A DNA stretch of 64,000 bases from Druceiella hillmani (lineage: Eukaryota > Arthropoda > Insecta > Lepidoptera > Hepialidae). Made by a program: the position numbers and the translations under genes. The notes under the pieces were generated by a model. It had not been told where the DNA came from and made no database searches. It saw only the letters and a program-made list of their open reading frames with translations. The stretch spans positions 207,001 through 271,000 of the forward strand of contig JAYKKI010000077.1 of NCBI GenBank assembly GCA_039881145.1, read 5' to 3'. Below, piece by piece: positions 11,504 to 23,720 of this stretch. Numbering within the stretch: the stretch's first letter is position 1; the number at the start of each line of letters is the position of its first letter.

Positions 11504-12508
11504 TACTTATATCTTGTTAGTTTATTAATAAAACATTCAAATAGAACTCCGACGACTTTCTAAAAATTCTAATTTTCCAATTTGCTTGCGCTAGTTCTCT
11601 CCATATATCCAAAGAAATTATTATATGACTAATATTAACAATAAAAGTATGAAGTTATATTTTCTCGAGAACATTCTTAATTTTTCTCCAAAATTAGAAT
11701 ATTTTTTGTAGGTTATAAGGAAAAACGGAACCATCAAATGGATTATTAATGAATTCGCTCTGAGATTTAAAAAGTAAAAAAAGAATCTTTAAGTGATCTT
11801 GGCTTATCTCGTGCATCGGAAAGAATTTTATATTTTTTTCCTTTTACTAATCTCAGCTACAATTTCTTCATGTTGTTATGCACACATTCTACTGAATAAA
11901 ACATATTTCTTTTTAGTGCACATTACCCTCTGCTCCTATCCAAATACCACTAGTTTTTTTTAATAGACATGTGTTTTCCAGAAATGCCAAAGAATTAGAT
12001 TAATTTTCTTTGTGGATTTCAGCTTTAAAGTCAACACCGGGAAACTTTCGTTAATTGAGTATGTAAAAGAAATAATTCATAATGTTGGTGCAATTATTGT
12101 TGTGTCGGTGTTGTAGAAATTCGGAATATTCAAGTTTTTATCAAAATATTCAATTGCTTTTTGGACTACTACTGAACAAGTGCACAGTTGGTTTCACTTT
12201 CTTCCTTCTTTTTTATTAACGTCGATATGTCGTGTTGTCAATTTATTAGCTAGACGGAAGTCTTCATTTTCCTAGAGTATGTGTAATTCAGTGAGATATT
12301 TCCATATTATGAAGCACCAGTTCCATTAGGAATTTTTTTTTTATTAACAGTATATTTCTTAAAAACTACAATATGTAATAGAGATTTGAGGATATTAAAA
12401 CAGTTTTGCTTAATGTAGGTCGGGAGAAATATGTTTTAGTTGAACTTAGCTTTTTAAAGAAGAGCTAATCCCTCGGGACATTAAAAGGGGAGATAACATT
12501 GACGAACC
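9069..12508. other. Mostly non-coding stretch of left arm
   Basis: AT-rich, with no intact gene. It contains a 19-bp-arm hairpin at about 9,843-9,893 (AGTGTTGTCATTGCGACAA against TTGTCGCAATTACAACACT), a reverse-transcriptase tail fragment (9,919-10,098, listed separately) and a (TA)n/(CA)n tract at about 11,460-11,503. A reading frame at 10,366-10,535 (SFTSRLSRRLLKELVKNL...) may belong to the same decayed element. Confidence 0.5.
9919..10098 (+). pseudogene. Possible C-terminal tail fragment of a retroelement reverse transcriptase
   Basis: An open 59-codon frame reads NFRLTKVGSSFIEQSIGFYI...PEDVLKL and ends KFDDYINDKND before TAG. The pattern of a small-polar TK.G.SFI segment, then FYxKIPxDV, then a basic FxKK stretch, then DYxNDK resembles the tail following the reverse transcriptase in several insect non-LTR elements. 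The right-arm copy (32,246 to about 32,067, minus) has a 1-base deletion that breaks the frame, so neither is functional. Identification rests on recall of the pattern only. Confidence 0.4.
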
Positions 12509-12767
12509 ATTGAATATATTTGGCGTTAATTTTGTAGAAATACATTATTCACAATTAAATGAAACTACGTGGTGTAGTATTATTTCTACATTCTATAATT
12601 TCTTTACCACAATCTAGGTTTCGTTTATTACAACATCTTCAGGTGGGATATTTAATCTTTGCTAATATCCCACCTGAAAATGTTGTAATACAACGAAACC
12701 TAGGCCGTGGTAAAGAAATTATTGAAAGTAGAAATAATACTACATCACGTAGTTTCATTTATTTGTG
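12509..12767 (+). mobile_element. Asymmetric foldback element, copy 2 (left arm)
   Basis: Starts ATTGAATATATTTGGCG, a 45-bp unpaired tail, then a palindrome from CACAATTAAATGAAACTACG to CGTAGTTTCATTTATTTGTG. It is flanked by ATTGACGAACC (12,498-12,508) and ATTGACGAATC (12,768-12,778), an 11-bp target duplication with one mismatch. The orthologous copy is at 29,392-29,651 in the right arm, so the insertion predates the inverted duplication. Confidence 0.88.
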
Positions 12768-13527
12768 ATTGACGAATCACTTAACCGAGAAATTTCCAAA
12801 GGTTAATAAATCAATAAATAAATGAGTGAACAAGGTTAACGCTAAAATCAATCGGATAAAAGACAGTTTCATATTTATGGTATTGGTGCAGAACAGTTTT
12901 ACGTTTATACAAATGAGGCAAGCCGTACCTTTCACCATTGCATATGTTTAATTAATGTTCAATGTAATAATTGCTTAGTAAGTTGGATAATAACTCTTAC
13001 CGTTACTAAAATGTGTAAAATGCATTATTCAACAGTAAATGCAACAGATCTTAAACAATAAAAATTATAATAAAATGTAATATTTCAACGCAAGTAAAAT
13101 TTGTTAATACAGAACCTTTGCCGAAAATTTGGAGTATTATAAATAATGATTGTATATAAGTTATTTAGAATTCGATTGTTGTGAATATTCTACCTTCCTA
13201 AAATTAAAAAAAAACTATTCCAAACAATTGTTCCACACTTGAAAATCCTTCTAACTAATAAGTTGAAGTATGAAACTATTCAATATAGGATTAGTTGATA
13301 CACTATTTTTATGTGTACATTTCGAGGGGAAATGAAACCAAATAACGGTCACATAAATTATGCAGCTCAATTAATAAAATCATCATGAAATGAAACCGCA
13401 TTCACCGAACGACGTCAAGAGGAAGAAAAAAGAAAGACACTAAAAGGAATTTATTTATTCACAACCATCAAAGATTATGAAATAAAAGTTAAACATAATA
13501 ATATAAAGTCCTTAGATAAAAAGAAAG

Positions 13528-13605
13528 CCACATCATCAAAACACAGCCATTCTCTCACGAGTAAAGTCACATCATCAAAACACAGCCATTCTCTCACGAG
13601 TAAAA
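13528..13605. repeat. 38-bp tandem repeat, two units, with a dispersed third
   Basis: CACATCATCAAAACACAGCC followed by ATTCTCTCACGAGTAAA is repeated back to back. A third copy, with one change, lies about 390 bp downstream at roughly 13,960-14,000. The right arm has the same arrangement at about 28,556-28,634 and 28,170-28,210. Confidence 0.85.
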
Positions 13606-15022
13606 TATAAAAATTGCACATAAATATAACTAGAAATAGAAATACTCATTAACGCAAAAATCATGTTTAAAAATTCTAGTTTTGATTTACTATATATTCC
13701 AGCCGAATACAATTTGAAGAATTAAGCCAAAAAATTTATGAAAACGAAAGAGCCTAGTATAACATATTCTTCTTGTTCTGATTACTGTTGTTTATATTTA
13801 TATAAAAATTAGAAATAGGACCATAATTATTGCAACAAAAATTTAAGAATCATAAAAATCTATAAAAATGGTTGAAGCAAAAAAACTATCGAAGTATTGT
13901 TATTTCCCATCAAAGAGGGACGAGTTACGGTATTGACCCCGATATCTTCACACTCCGTCACATCATCAAAACTCAGCCATTCTCTCACGAGTAAAATATA
14001 AAAATCCGATGGAATCACAGGCGACCGGAAATTAATGACAAAATACTTCAAAGTATTTGTAATAAAGTACACAAAGAAACACAGGTTTTCCCAATCTATA
14101 ATAATTTTGCCATTTTTCTCGTGTATTCTTGCGATGTCTTCTAAAAATTCTAAATAAAAAGTAGAAAAAAATTTTCTGATTGGCATGAAATTAAAAAATG
14201 TAATTCTAATAGGCGTCAGACGATTAAAACTTTAGTTAAAAAATGTCGTTGTGTTAAGAAATATATAACTGTTTGGTTCAATCTGAAGTCTGGGTTTTTG
14301 TAAGTTTGCCGTTTAAACAGTAATATGATAATAAACAAAAAAAAGATAAGATCGTTTGAGCCAAAATAATAGCACGCACTAATCAATTTAAAAATTAAGA
14401 TGAAATGTATAAGTTGCAAACATTGTTTATTTGGCAAATAGCCCGATAAAAACAATTAAAACTATACTCCTCAATCAACTAAAACCTATTATGCAAACAT
14501 GAATTCGTGACACCTATTCTGTTATCATTAAATTACCATTCAAGTTACAACAAAAATCTATTTTGAAATTAGAAACAAAGAAACCCATTTCCAATTTATT
14601 TATAGCTAACAATAATTACGTAAATAGTCACATAAATGTCTTAGATAAAACTTAAATACTTCACGTCAACGTCAATTTTTTATTACAAAACATGAGTTAT
14701 TTTTTAGTAAGTGTGTCAATATTGATTGCAATAGCAGACAACTAAGTACTATTTTGTGTATCGATTTATAATTTTACCAGCTGGAGACTAGAAACTCAGA
14801 ATGACTTATTAATTTTATTTGTTTTATTGAGAGCACTGATGTATATCAAAACATTGTGACGTCGAATAACAAACGCAAAATAAATAAAGGATGTCTCGAA
14901 CATATGATTTTTATTAGCACATATGCGAACTGTGTATTTCTGAGACTTTGTGGATGATCTTGTGAAAGATTGTGTACAACAGGAGGGTAAGAGCGAAGGT
15001 GGATATTTACCAAAGGTGAGAT

Positions 15023-15180
15023 ATAATTTTAATTTATTTATTTATGTAGTTTAATGTACATAGTCGATACATATGGCGGACTTATTGCTACGAGAACAAT
15101 AACTCACAGTCAACCACAACACAAGTCCAGTACAGGCCGGGGACCGAACACAGAACCTCGCAGTGCGCCACACCGTTAAA
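15023..15180 (-). mobile_element. tRNA-derived SINE (left arm)
   Basis: On the minus strand it reads from AACGGTGTGGCGCACTGCG through GAGGTTCTGTGTTCGGT, a Pol III B-box-like GTTCG core, to an internal tail GCAATAAGTCCGCCATATG and a TAAATAAATAAA 3' end. The sequence orthologous to 27,009-27,180 is slightly shorter here. The GCAATAAGTCCGCCAT tail is shared with the element at 61,680-61,834, suggesting that the SINE borrows a LINE 3' end. Confidence 0.6.
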
Positions 15181-17139
15181 GTGTGATCAATCCAAAATAA
15201 CGCAGAGATGAAATTTGGTAAAAGTAAATTCCAAATTAGATTCGACGTAATTGAGAACCAACTGGCAATATTATATATTACCCATTCCCTTTAGATTATT
15301 GATTTCCGGCTCATAACATCAGTTGTTTCAAAAAAGGCAATACCTATTATTTCCATTTGGAAAATATCTGAATTTTTTTTAATTTCTCGATATGTGAGCG
15401 AACTGCACAGATCCAATTTAAATTCCAAAGCGCAGAAAAGTAATTAATCTCTTCGTTTTAGTACTAACTACCTCCTCTCAATGTACTTCTAACTTTTTCT
15501 ACTCAATGTGTCTACAAAATAAATAAACCTATCTAAGTATATATTAACATTCACCAAGATCTGGTAAAGGATAAGCGATCTCGTTCACGTAGCGCTAAAT
15601 ATGTTAGGTGACATTGAAATGCATATTTCACACACGTCCCGCAACAATATTTTACCTGCTTAAAGTCTATAGTAATATTGTGATTGTGCGTGGATTTTCT
15701 TTTTTTTTTAATTGGATTGAGCGTCACATAGATGGTAATTATTTATAGGGAGTAAATTACTAACGGTTAAAATCAGAACTTGAAGTGAAATATTGACACT
15801 AAAGCATTTTTTGTTTGTCGTGGCGCTTAATGGGCATACCCGTCTAGTCTCATAATAATAAATAACGAATATAAAATTACAAAACTTACGTGCTCATTAG
15901 CATTACCGGAAAGACATTAATGTAAATTTATCTGTCAATGGTCGACGGAACCTGGTGAAATAAATCGGATTGTTTATAACAATAGCTGGCCCGCCATAAT
16001 GATAAATAAATTGCGTAATGAGTACACAAATAGTATACCCAAGCGTAAACAAACTGTTTCGTTAGCTTATTTTATAATTTGATTAATTCCTGAAAATTGA
16101 ATTTGTAAAATTGAATTTTCAGGATGGAAATATATTGCCTATTCTTCTTAACTGCATTAACTTAAAATTTTTTAATTTTTTTACAACTCCAAATGATCGT
16201 AGATTTAAGTATTTGATAATAATTTCAACTTGATACCTCAGTTCCTGAGAATGAAGGGTATTGACAGACCGTCAGGTGAACACGAGGTAATTCTATAAGG
16301 GTTCCTTTTTTCCTTGAGGTTTGAAAACCTAAAAAGGAGAAAAGCGTATTCCTCCCTTATCATATCTGAACCAATACTGGGGAATAATAATTGACAGAAC
16401 AAATAAATGTCTCAATCAAAACGAATATAAAGTAGAACTTACACTTCAGTGAGTTAAACATCTGAAAGCAATTTAATCTAAGAAAATAGAACAGCTTCAA
16501 AATTTATACCCTCATTATAAATTTGGATTTAGGAAGTATGACTCTATTTCTAGGTTTTTGGATCATTTCAACTAGATGGAGGTACATGATCAGGACAATT
16601 TACATACTCTGTACATTCTTAAGATTCCATATTGCAAAAAAAACGAGTGTCTCATACTCATATGTCATTCTGTCTATCTGTCGGCCGCAATCCATTAAAA
16701 ATGGTATTTGATTTTTTTCAAAAGTTAAAAATTATCCGGAAATAATAATGTACTAGGTAACAATAAAACAGTGAAAATATACAAGTTGATATAACTTGAT
16801 GATATATCGGTATTAATAACCCGCTCCTCAATTCCAGGCTATTTTTAGTAGCGGTGAAAGGATTCTTTCAAAAGATTTTTAAAATTTCTACAATTATAAT
16901 TAAATATTATAAATATTAAGCTTATCATAAATGAAACCTTCAATAAAATCCTATATTAATTTATTCCTACTCGTTTACTATTGAAATCTGTTATAGTTTA
17001 TATAGTTTCAAGAAAATTTTATTAATTAAAAAAACATTTTCAATAATTTATAGTGAGTCTTCGCTACGTCTGACAATGTTAATTCATCTGGGTGCTCATT
17101 AGCAGTCATTTTATGAAATTAAAACGCTTTTAATATTCC

Positions 17140-17144
<5 letters not shown>

Positions 17145-17203
<59 letters not shown>
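17145..17203. repeat. (TA)n microsatellite
   Basis: Pure TA run, slightly shorter than its direct copy at 199-265. Confidence 0.95.
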
Positions 17204-17206
<3 letters not shown>

Positions 17207-18345
17207 TTATACGTATATCCATTGTAAATTGATACCAGATAATATGTAAGAAACGTGTGACGATAACAAAGTATTTTATAGGTCGAATACTTTTTAATGT
17301 GTGAAACTTATCTATGTAACCCAATTATGTTTAAACCCAAATTCGCAAAATACACGGTTATGTAAATCATCACAAACTCATTTTCATTTATAATATTCCT
17401 TCCCTAAATTTGTGTAATGTTAAAGTGTAGAATAAAATTATGACTAGGGAGATTTGTACAGAAAACTAAATGAATATACAAAAATTAATATTTAAAGAAT
17501 CTATGTGTACATGTTCTTTGATAGAAGATATCATCTACGAAATGTTATTTAGTTACGCTTGTATAATTCCCTTCTTTTATTTTGCTTATTCCCATATTAA
17601 TTTATTCTCATTATGAAAAAAAAATTCAATTCATCCAGTGAACCATTGTTTGAAAAATATTATCTTTCAATATAAAATTGCGGTTACATTTGCTAATTTT
17701 GGTGATTAAACTCTGAGTGTGAAACTGTACTTTTATCAATTTACTTGAATATTGAATGCAACATTTTTAAATACAGTGGAATTTCTCCAGTAAACAAGAG
17801 TAATTTCTCCAGTCAACCACGGCCAAGGAATGAAATTAATTAGTTCCGAGGGGGGTCCAAAAATATAATTATTAAAATGTTTCCAAAAAACGTTTTGTAA
17901 ACCAAAGAAAAAAAATTAATAGAAGAAAAATTTACTAATAAAGATAAGGACTTAACTTGACATGCCGGTAGGAAAGAGGAAAATAATAAGCCATGAGGGA
18001 AAATGGTGCTGGTTAAATCAGAAAACATAATTTTCTCAGTCGATATTTGAAAGTGTAGATGGACGGTGAATTTCTGATGTTGAGGACCAATTAATTTCAT
18101 AACTTAGAATATATGAAATATATGAACAATAATGAAATATCCAAAGAAGGACGAAAATGTCCAGTCCATGTTAACCATTTGCCCATTCACCATTAACTTA
18201 TTATAATATGAATCTAATATTATTTTTTGGTCATAATGTATTCGACTAACAATTTTTGGAATAGACTGAATAGGAAATTTGCTTTGCTCTAAAATTGAAT
18301 GGTAAAGTAACCAACAAATGAATTCTGGATATAAATATAAGCGCT

Positions 18346-18485
18346 CGTGCACGCACGCATGCACGTAGTTACCTGCGCAGGCGCGCATGCACGGCAGTCC
18401 CCAGGCACGCACGCAGGCGCGATCACACGCATGCACGCACGACCGCACGCATGCACGCATGCATGCACGGACGACGCACACAAAA
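18346..18485. repeat. GC-rich GCACGCATGCACG minisatellite, copy 2
   Basis: Same array as 1,407-1,546, with no visible change in unit order. Alternating purine-pyrimidine, GC-rich. Confidence 0.9.
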
Positions 18486-19522
18486 AATTTAAATTTACGA
18501 GTAACTAGAAATTTATTCTGTGGCATGTTACTTGTGTTATTTCGATAATTTAGTTTATATTTTTACTTGCACTTAATTTCTTATCTAGCAATTTTTACCT
18601 AACAATACCTTGGTTGCGTTACCTATTCACTTTAATGATTTCTTACTTATGTCAAGATAAGTCAAATTAGTTCAAACTACACGAGTTTAATCGTCGTCAC
18701 TAAGGAGTTCCTGTCCTTACATTCCTACTCCATCGTCATCCTCTAACTACCACGAGTAATGAAATCTTCTGAGATAAATAAAGAGGAACCAAAGTCGATG
18801 AGCCACTATTTGTGAACAAAATACTTGTTTCGTGTGTATTCGTCATAAGAAAGATCTTCTCACCACTTTTTGACTCCACCTTTACACGGAAAAATTAATT
18901 AGTCATGAAAAGTCAAAGGCGCCAAAGTTTTGTGAATATACTTTTTACTTGAGGAGATCTCTCACCGGCTTTCAGTAACATCATAAAACTTTGACTACCA
19001 TTTGCGACTGAATAACTTAAAAAAACCCAAAATGAATTCAAACCAGATACCAATTTTTTCGAGAAAACCGTGTGCTCTCAGTTATAAAAAATAGAATTTT
19101 CATAAAGAATACATAAGGAAAATTTTCATTCGTTTTAACGCAGCGAATAATACTTACTCCTTGGCTTGTTGGTATAAGCTGCCCAACTATCATTAATCAA
19201 AAATACATATTAGTTATTGTGAAGGTAGCATCTGTTAGTAATAATTATGTCTAGGTAGGAGGTAACAAAATTCGTAAATTATGTCAATTAGTGGTTGCGC
19301 GTATATGAAACAAACTGAACTGAAAATCATAACACAAGGTGGACTACAATCCTATTTGATTATCCAAACTATATTCGAACGCTTATTAAACAAGGCATGT
19401 CTCTTACGAAGGCGTTGGTTTTATATTGAAAAATAAAAATTTTATTTATTTTCAATGTTATAACGTGTTGTTTGGCTAACCTTAATTTCTAATTTTATTC
19501 CGAACGACCTCATTGTGTGCAG

Positions 19523-21240
19523 AATGTGGCAGTGCAAATTGCAGAAAAATATTACACTGTAAATTATCCAACACTGGTAATTGGTAAGATACTAAACAGC
19601 ATTAGTTTCTTGTAGTATATTAGTCAACACTAGACTGGTTGCTTTTTATTCATAGATGTGAACGAAAACGGAAAATTGTCGAGTTTGCTCTATCGTAAGA
19701 ATATCCTTCATCGGGTCACGCAGTATTTAATTTACGTTGATTGTATTGGAGAATTCAAATATATTATGGATAAAATTAAATCTAAATTCGTATATGCAAA
19801 CCAAGGAAAATTTATAGTGTTTTGCAATAATAATGAAAATAATGGAAAAAAATACAATGCAACGAATTTGTTTGCCTTTTGCTGGTAATACCATATAACA
19901 AATGTAATTTTTTTGCATCAGGATCAAGTTGATGGAGTAAAGTTGTCAACATATTTCCCTATGGCAAATCGACTTTGCAACAATGTAAAACCAAAAACTT
20001 TGAAGACAATAAATTGATGCGCAAATTACCAAATTACTCACGACCTATTTCCAAAAAAATTTAATAATTTCAATGGTTGCCCATTTATAATAACAACTTT
20101 CTTTTTACCACCTTATTTCAAAGTGAGAAAAAATACACATGGAGTACAAAAAGTTAGTGGAATATTGGGAGATTTTCATAATCAATTAAGCAAAAATTTA
20201 AACGCTTCATTGCAAATAATAAACAAATATTATTGGGATCTTCAATGGGACTCATTGGCTGGGATATTTCGATGATCTCATAATGCGAAGAGCGAATGTT
20301 TCTGGTATCAGATCTTTACTCCTCGATAATGCACGTAGTTTCCGTGTTGTGTATCCTCAGGAAGAAATTGAAGCTGTTTGGGTGTCGCCACCTTTGTCGA
20401 TTCTTTTGAGACCTGTTTGGGAAAAACTGATAAAGCCATTCGACTTCTATCTCAGATTATCATTTGCAATAATCATATTGATCTTGATTCTAATATTAAT
20501 GATATTGAAAGAAACAAAATTAAGAGATAAATGGAACGTGTACTTTCCAGGAGATAATTTAAATTCAAATTTATATATTACAATTTGTGCAATATTTTTC
20601 GGTCAAACGGCTGCTAGGCGATTGACGAAAGATGCTATGTCATTTTGTATAGCTTTGTGGATATGGTTTAGTTTCCTTATGCTCAATGCATATCAGGGAG
20701 CTCTCATTAGTGTCCTTAAAGAAGACCTGTATCAGAATGATTTAAATAGAGTTCCTGGCGTCATTAAAGGATTACCTGAGTTTAGGGCGTATTTTTCCAA
20801 TATACCTAAACTTTATGAGTGATATAAAATCGTGGATTTTAAAACGATCATGGAGTTAGTGGATCCCATTTCTAAAGGAACTTTGAAATTTATTACATGT
20901 ATCCACCAAGAGTCACTGGTTCCTATGCAATTAGTTAATAATCGCACTCGTTTCTTGAACGTTATTCAGTATGATGTGAGTCGGAACTACTTAACTTATT
21001 ACTTACGACCTGATTCACCATTAGAAAATACATTAAGTTCTTTACATGCTCGCATAGCAGCTAGAGGAATATTTGAAAAGATACATATTGAAAAACGTTA
21101 CTTCATAAGTATGGACCACAATAAATTAAAATCGAACAGAGAAAACAATGACACATTGACTATATATCATATGCAAGTCTGTTTCTTATTTGTCATAGAA
21201 AGATGGATCTTGTCATTCTCACTGTTAGTAATAGAGATGA
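19523..21240 (+). pseudogene. Divergent ionotropic receptor (Ir) pseudogene spanning the palindrome centre
   Basis: Insect Irs are variant ionotropic glutamate receptors acting as chemosensory cation channels in neuron dendrites. Exon pieces at 19,523-19,583 and from 19,656 encode the N-terminal and pre-ligand-binding part. The S1 lobe (FNNFNGCPF...FLPPYFKV) follows at about 20,063-20,130. The channel region at 20,283-20,770 shows a first membrane helix (LSFAIIILILILILMIL), pore segment (ICAIFFGQTAARRL) and the family motif NAYQGALIS in the third helix. S2 and a last helix (IERWILSFSLLVIEM) end near 21,240. Breaks are TAA at 19,886-19,888, a frameshift near 19,955 (TYFP then YGK is split), another between about 20,030 and 20,065, a 1-base shift near 20,265 (IF/DDLIMRRAN) and TGA at 20,820-20,822. 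It is not functional; the TAA and the 20,265 shift occur in every copy that covers them. Confidence 0.85.
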
Positions 21241-21308
21241 AAATTGAATGTCAAATACTTACTATTATGGTAAACCTTATCTTAAATTCACTATCGAACC
21301 AACTGACC
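20756..21308. other. Single-copy spacer at the palindrome centre
   Basis: These 553 bp have no inverted partner. Arm homology ends at GTTCC (20,751-20,755) and begins again as GGAAC (21,309). The spacer holds the 3' third of the Ir pseudogene (S2 lobe and last membrane helix) and about 70 bp beyond it. Confidence 0.9.
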
Positions 21309-22541
21309 GGAACTCTATTTAAATCATTCTGATACAGGTCTTCTTTAAGGACACTAATGAGAGCTCCCTGATATGCATTGAGCATAAGGAAACTAAACCA
21401 TATCCACAAAGCTATACAAAATGACATAGCATCTTTCGTCAATCGCCTAGCAGCCGTTTGACCGAAAAATATTGCACAAATTGTAATATATAAATTTGAA
21501 TTTAAATTATCTCCTGGAAAGTACACGTTCCATTTATCTCTTAATTTTGTTTCTTTCAATATCATTAATATTAGAATCAAGATCAATATGATTATTGCAA
21601 ATGATAATCTGAGATAGAAGTCGAATGGCTTTATCAGTTTTTCCCAAACAGGTCTCAAAAGAATCGACAAAGGTGGCGACACCCAAACAGCTTCAATTTC
21701 TTCCTGAGGATACACAAAACGGAAACTACGTGCATTATCGAGGAGTAAAGATCTGATACCAGAAACATTCGCTCTTCGCATTATGAGATCATCGAAATAT
21801 CCCAGCCAATGAGTCCCATTGAAGATCCCAATAATATTTGTTTATTATTTGCAATGAAGCGTTTAAATTTTTGCTTAATTGATTATGAAAATCTCCCAAT
21901 ATTCCACTAACTTTTTGTACTCCATGTGTATTTTTTCTCACTTTGAAATAAGGTGGTAAAAAGAAAGTTGTTATTATAAATGGGCAACCATTGAAATTAT
22001 TAAATTTTTTTGGAAATAGGTCGTGAGTAATTTGGTAATTTGCGCATCAATTTATTGTCTTCAAAGTTTTTGGTTTTACATTGTTGCAAAGTCGATTTGC
22101 CATAGGGAAATATGTTGACAACTTTACTCCATCAACTTGATCCTGATGCAAAAAAATTACATTTGTTATATGGTATTACCAGCAAAAGGCAAACAAATTC
22201 GTTGCATTGTATTTTTTTCCATTATTTTCATTATTATTGCAAAACACTATAAATTTTCCTTGGTTTGCATATACGAATTTAGATTTAATTTTATCCATAA
22301 TATATTTGAATTCTCCAATACAATCAACGTAAATTAAATACTGCGTGACCCGATGAAGGATATTCTTACGATAGAGCAAACTCGACAATTTTCCGTTTTC
22401 GTTCACATCTATGAATAAAAAGCAACCAGTCTAGTGTTGACTAATATACTACAAGAAACTAATGCTGTTTAGTATCTTACCAATTACCAGTGTTGGATAA
22501 TTTACAGTGTAATATTTTTCTGCAATTTGCACTGCCACATT
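21309..22541 (-). pseudogene. Inverted, 3'-truncated copy of the Ir pseudogene
   Basis: Minus-strand copy of 19,523-20,755. It has the same first exon pieces (22,541-22,481 and from 22,408), the same TAA, the same frameshifts and the same channel region (21,781 to about 21,320) through the NAYQGALIS motif. It ends after the codons for YQNDLNRVP at the palindrome breakpoint, so the S2 lobe and last membrane helix are missing. The shared lesions show that the gene was already dead when duplicated, or that the copies have been homogenised since. Confidence 0.85.
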
Positions 22542-23579
22542 CTGCACACAATGAGGTCGTTCGGAATAAAATTAGAAATTAAGGTTAGCCAAACAACACG
22601 TTATAACATTGAAAATAAATAAAATTTTTATTTTTCAATATAAAACCAACGCCTTCGTAAGAGACATGCCTTGTTTAATAAGCGTTCGAATATAGTTTGG
22701 ATAATCAAATAGGATTGTAGTCCACCTTGTGTTATGATTTTCAGTTCAGTTTGTTTCATATACGCGCAACCACTAATTGACATAATTTACGAATTTTGTT
22801 ACCTCCTACCTAGACATAATTATTACTAACAGATGCTACCTTCACAATAACTAATATGTATTTTTGATTAATGATAGTTGGGCAGCTTATACCAACAAGC
22901 CAAGGAGTAAGTATTATTCGCTGCGTTAAAACGAATGAAAATTTTCCTTATGTATTCTTTATGAAAATTCTATTTTTTATAACTGAGAGCACACGGTTTT
23001 CTCGAAAAAATTGGTATCTGGTTTGAATTCATTTTGGGTTTTTTTAAGTTATTCAGTCGCAAATGGTAGTCAAAGTTTTATGATGTTACTGAAAGCCGGT
23101 GAGAGATCTCCTCAAGTAAAAAGTATATTCACAAAACTTTGGCGCCTTTGACTTTTCATGACTAATTAATTTTTCCGTGTAAAGGTGGAGTCAAAAAGTG
23201 GTGAGAAGATCTTTCTTATGACGAATACACACGAAACAAGTATTTTGTTCACAAATAGTGGCTCATCGACTTTGGTTCCTCTTTATTTATCTCAGAAGAT
23301 TTCATTACTCGTGGTAGTTAGAGGATGACGATGGAGTAGGAATGTAAGGACAGGAACTCCTTAGTGACGACGATTAAACTCGTGTAGTTTGAACTAATTT
23401 GACTTATCTTGACATAAGTAAGAAATCATTAAAGTGAATAGGTAACGCAACCAAGGTATTGTTAGGTAAAAATTGCTAGATAAGAAATTAAGTGCAAGTA
23501 AAAATATAAACTAAATTATCGAAATAACACAAGTAACATGCCACAGAATAAATTTCTAGTTACTCGTAAATTTAAATTT

Positions 23580-23720
23580 TTTGTGTGCGTCGTCCGTGCA
23601 TGCATGCGTGCATGCGTGCGGTCGTGCGTGCATGCGTGTGATCGCGCCTGCGTGCGTGCCTGGGGACTGCCGTGCATGCGCGCCTGCGCAGGTAACTACG
23701 TGCATGCGTGCGTGCACGAG
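23580..23720. repeat. GC-rich minisatellite, inverted copy 3
   Basis: Reverse complement of the array at 18,346-18,485 (GTGCATGCGTGCGTGCG-type units), identical in extent. Confidence 0.9.

Larger units (their letters stand above)
12768..16943. other. Non-coding stretch of left arm
   Basis: No intact gene. It holds a 38-bp direct repeat (CACATCATCAAAACACAGCC...), twice in tandem at about 13,528-13,605 and once dispersed at about 13,960-14,000, and a SINE at 15,023-15,180. Open frames at 13,860-14,186 and 14,216-14,455 have no recognisable domain and are broken in the other arm. Confidence 0.55.
16944..19955 (+). repeat. Repeat unit copy 2, shared by direct copy 1 and the inverted copy
   Basis: Matches 1-3,016 in direct orientation and 22,109 to about 25,230 inverted. 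It includes a (TA)n tract (17,145-17,203), the GC-rich minisatellite (18,346-18,485) and the first Ir pseudogene exons. No other gene is recognisable; the 60-140-codon frames in it derive from simple sequence or are unsupported. Confidence 0.93.
3017..20755. repeat. Left arm of large inverted duplication (palindrome)
   Basis: The whole segment reappears in reverse complement at 21,309 to about 41,511. From 17,840 to 20,755 left and right coordinates always sum to 42,064, so there is no indel there. Further out the arms drift by substitutions and indels. This arm lacks a Gr exon 1 (896 bp), about 1 kb of a transposase, about 210 bp near 7,127 and a foldback element, all present in the right arm. 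Contents from the outside in are a foldback element, transposase remnant, Gr pseudogene, reverse-transcriptase tail fragment, second foldback element, SINE, minisatellite and Ir pseudogene. Confidence 0.93.

Noticed and set aside
12559..12768. 69-codon open frame, and two mirror frames at 33,388-33,601
   Set aside because: They lie within foldback palindromes; identical peptides on opposite strands come from the inverted repeat.
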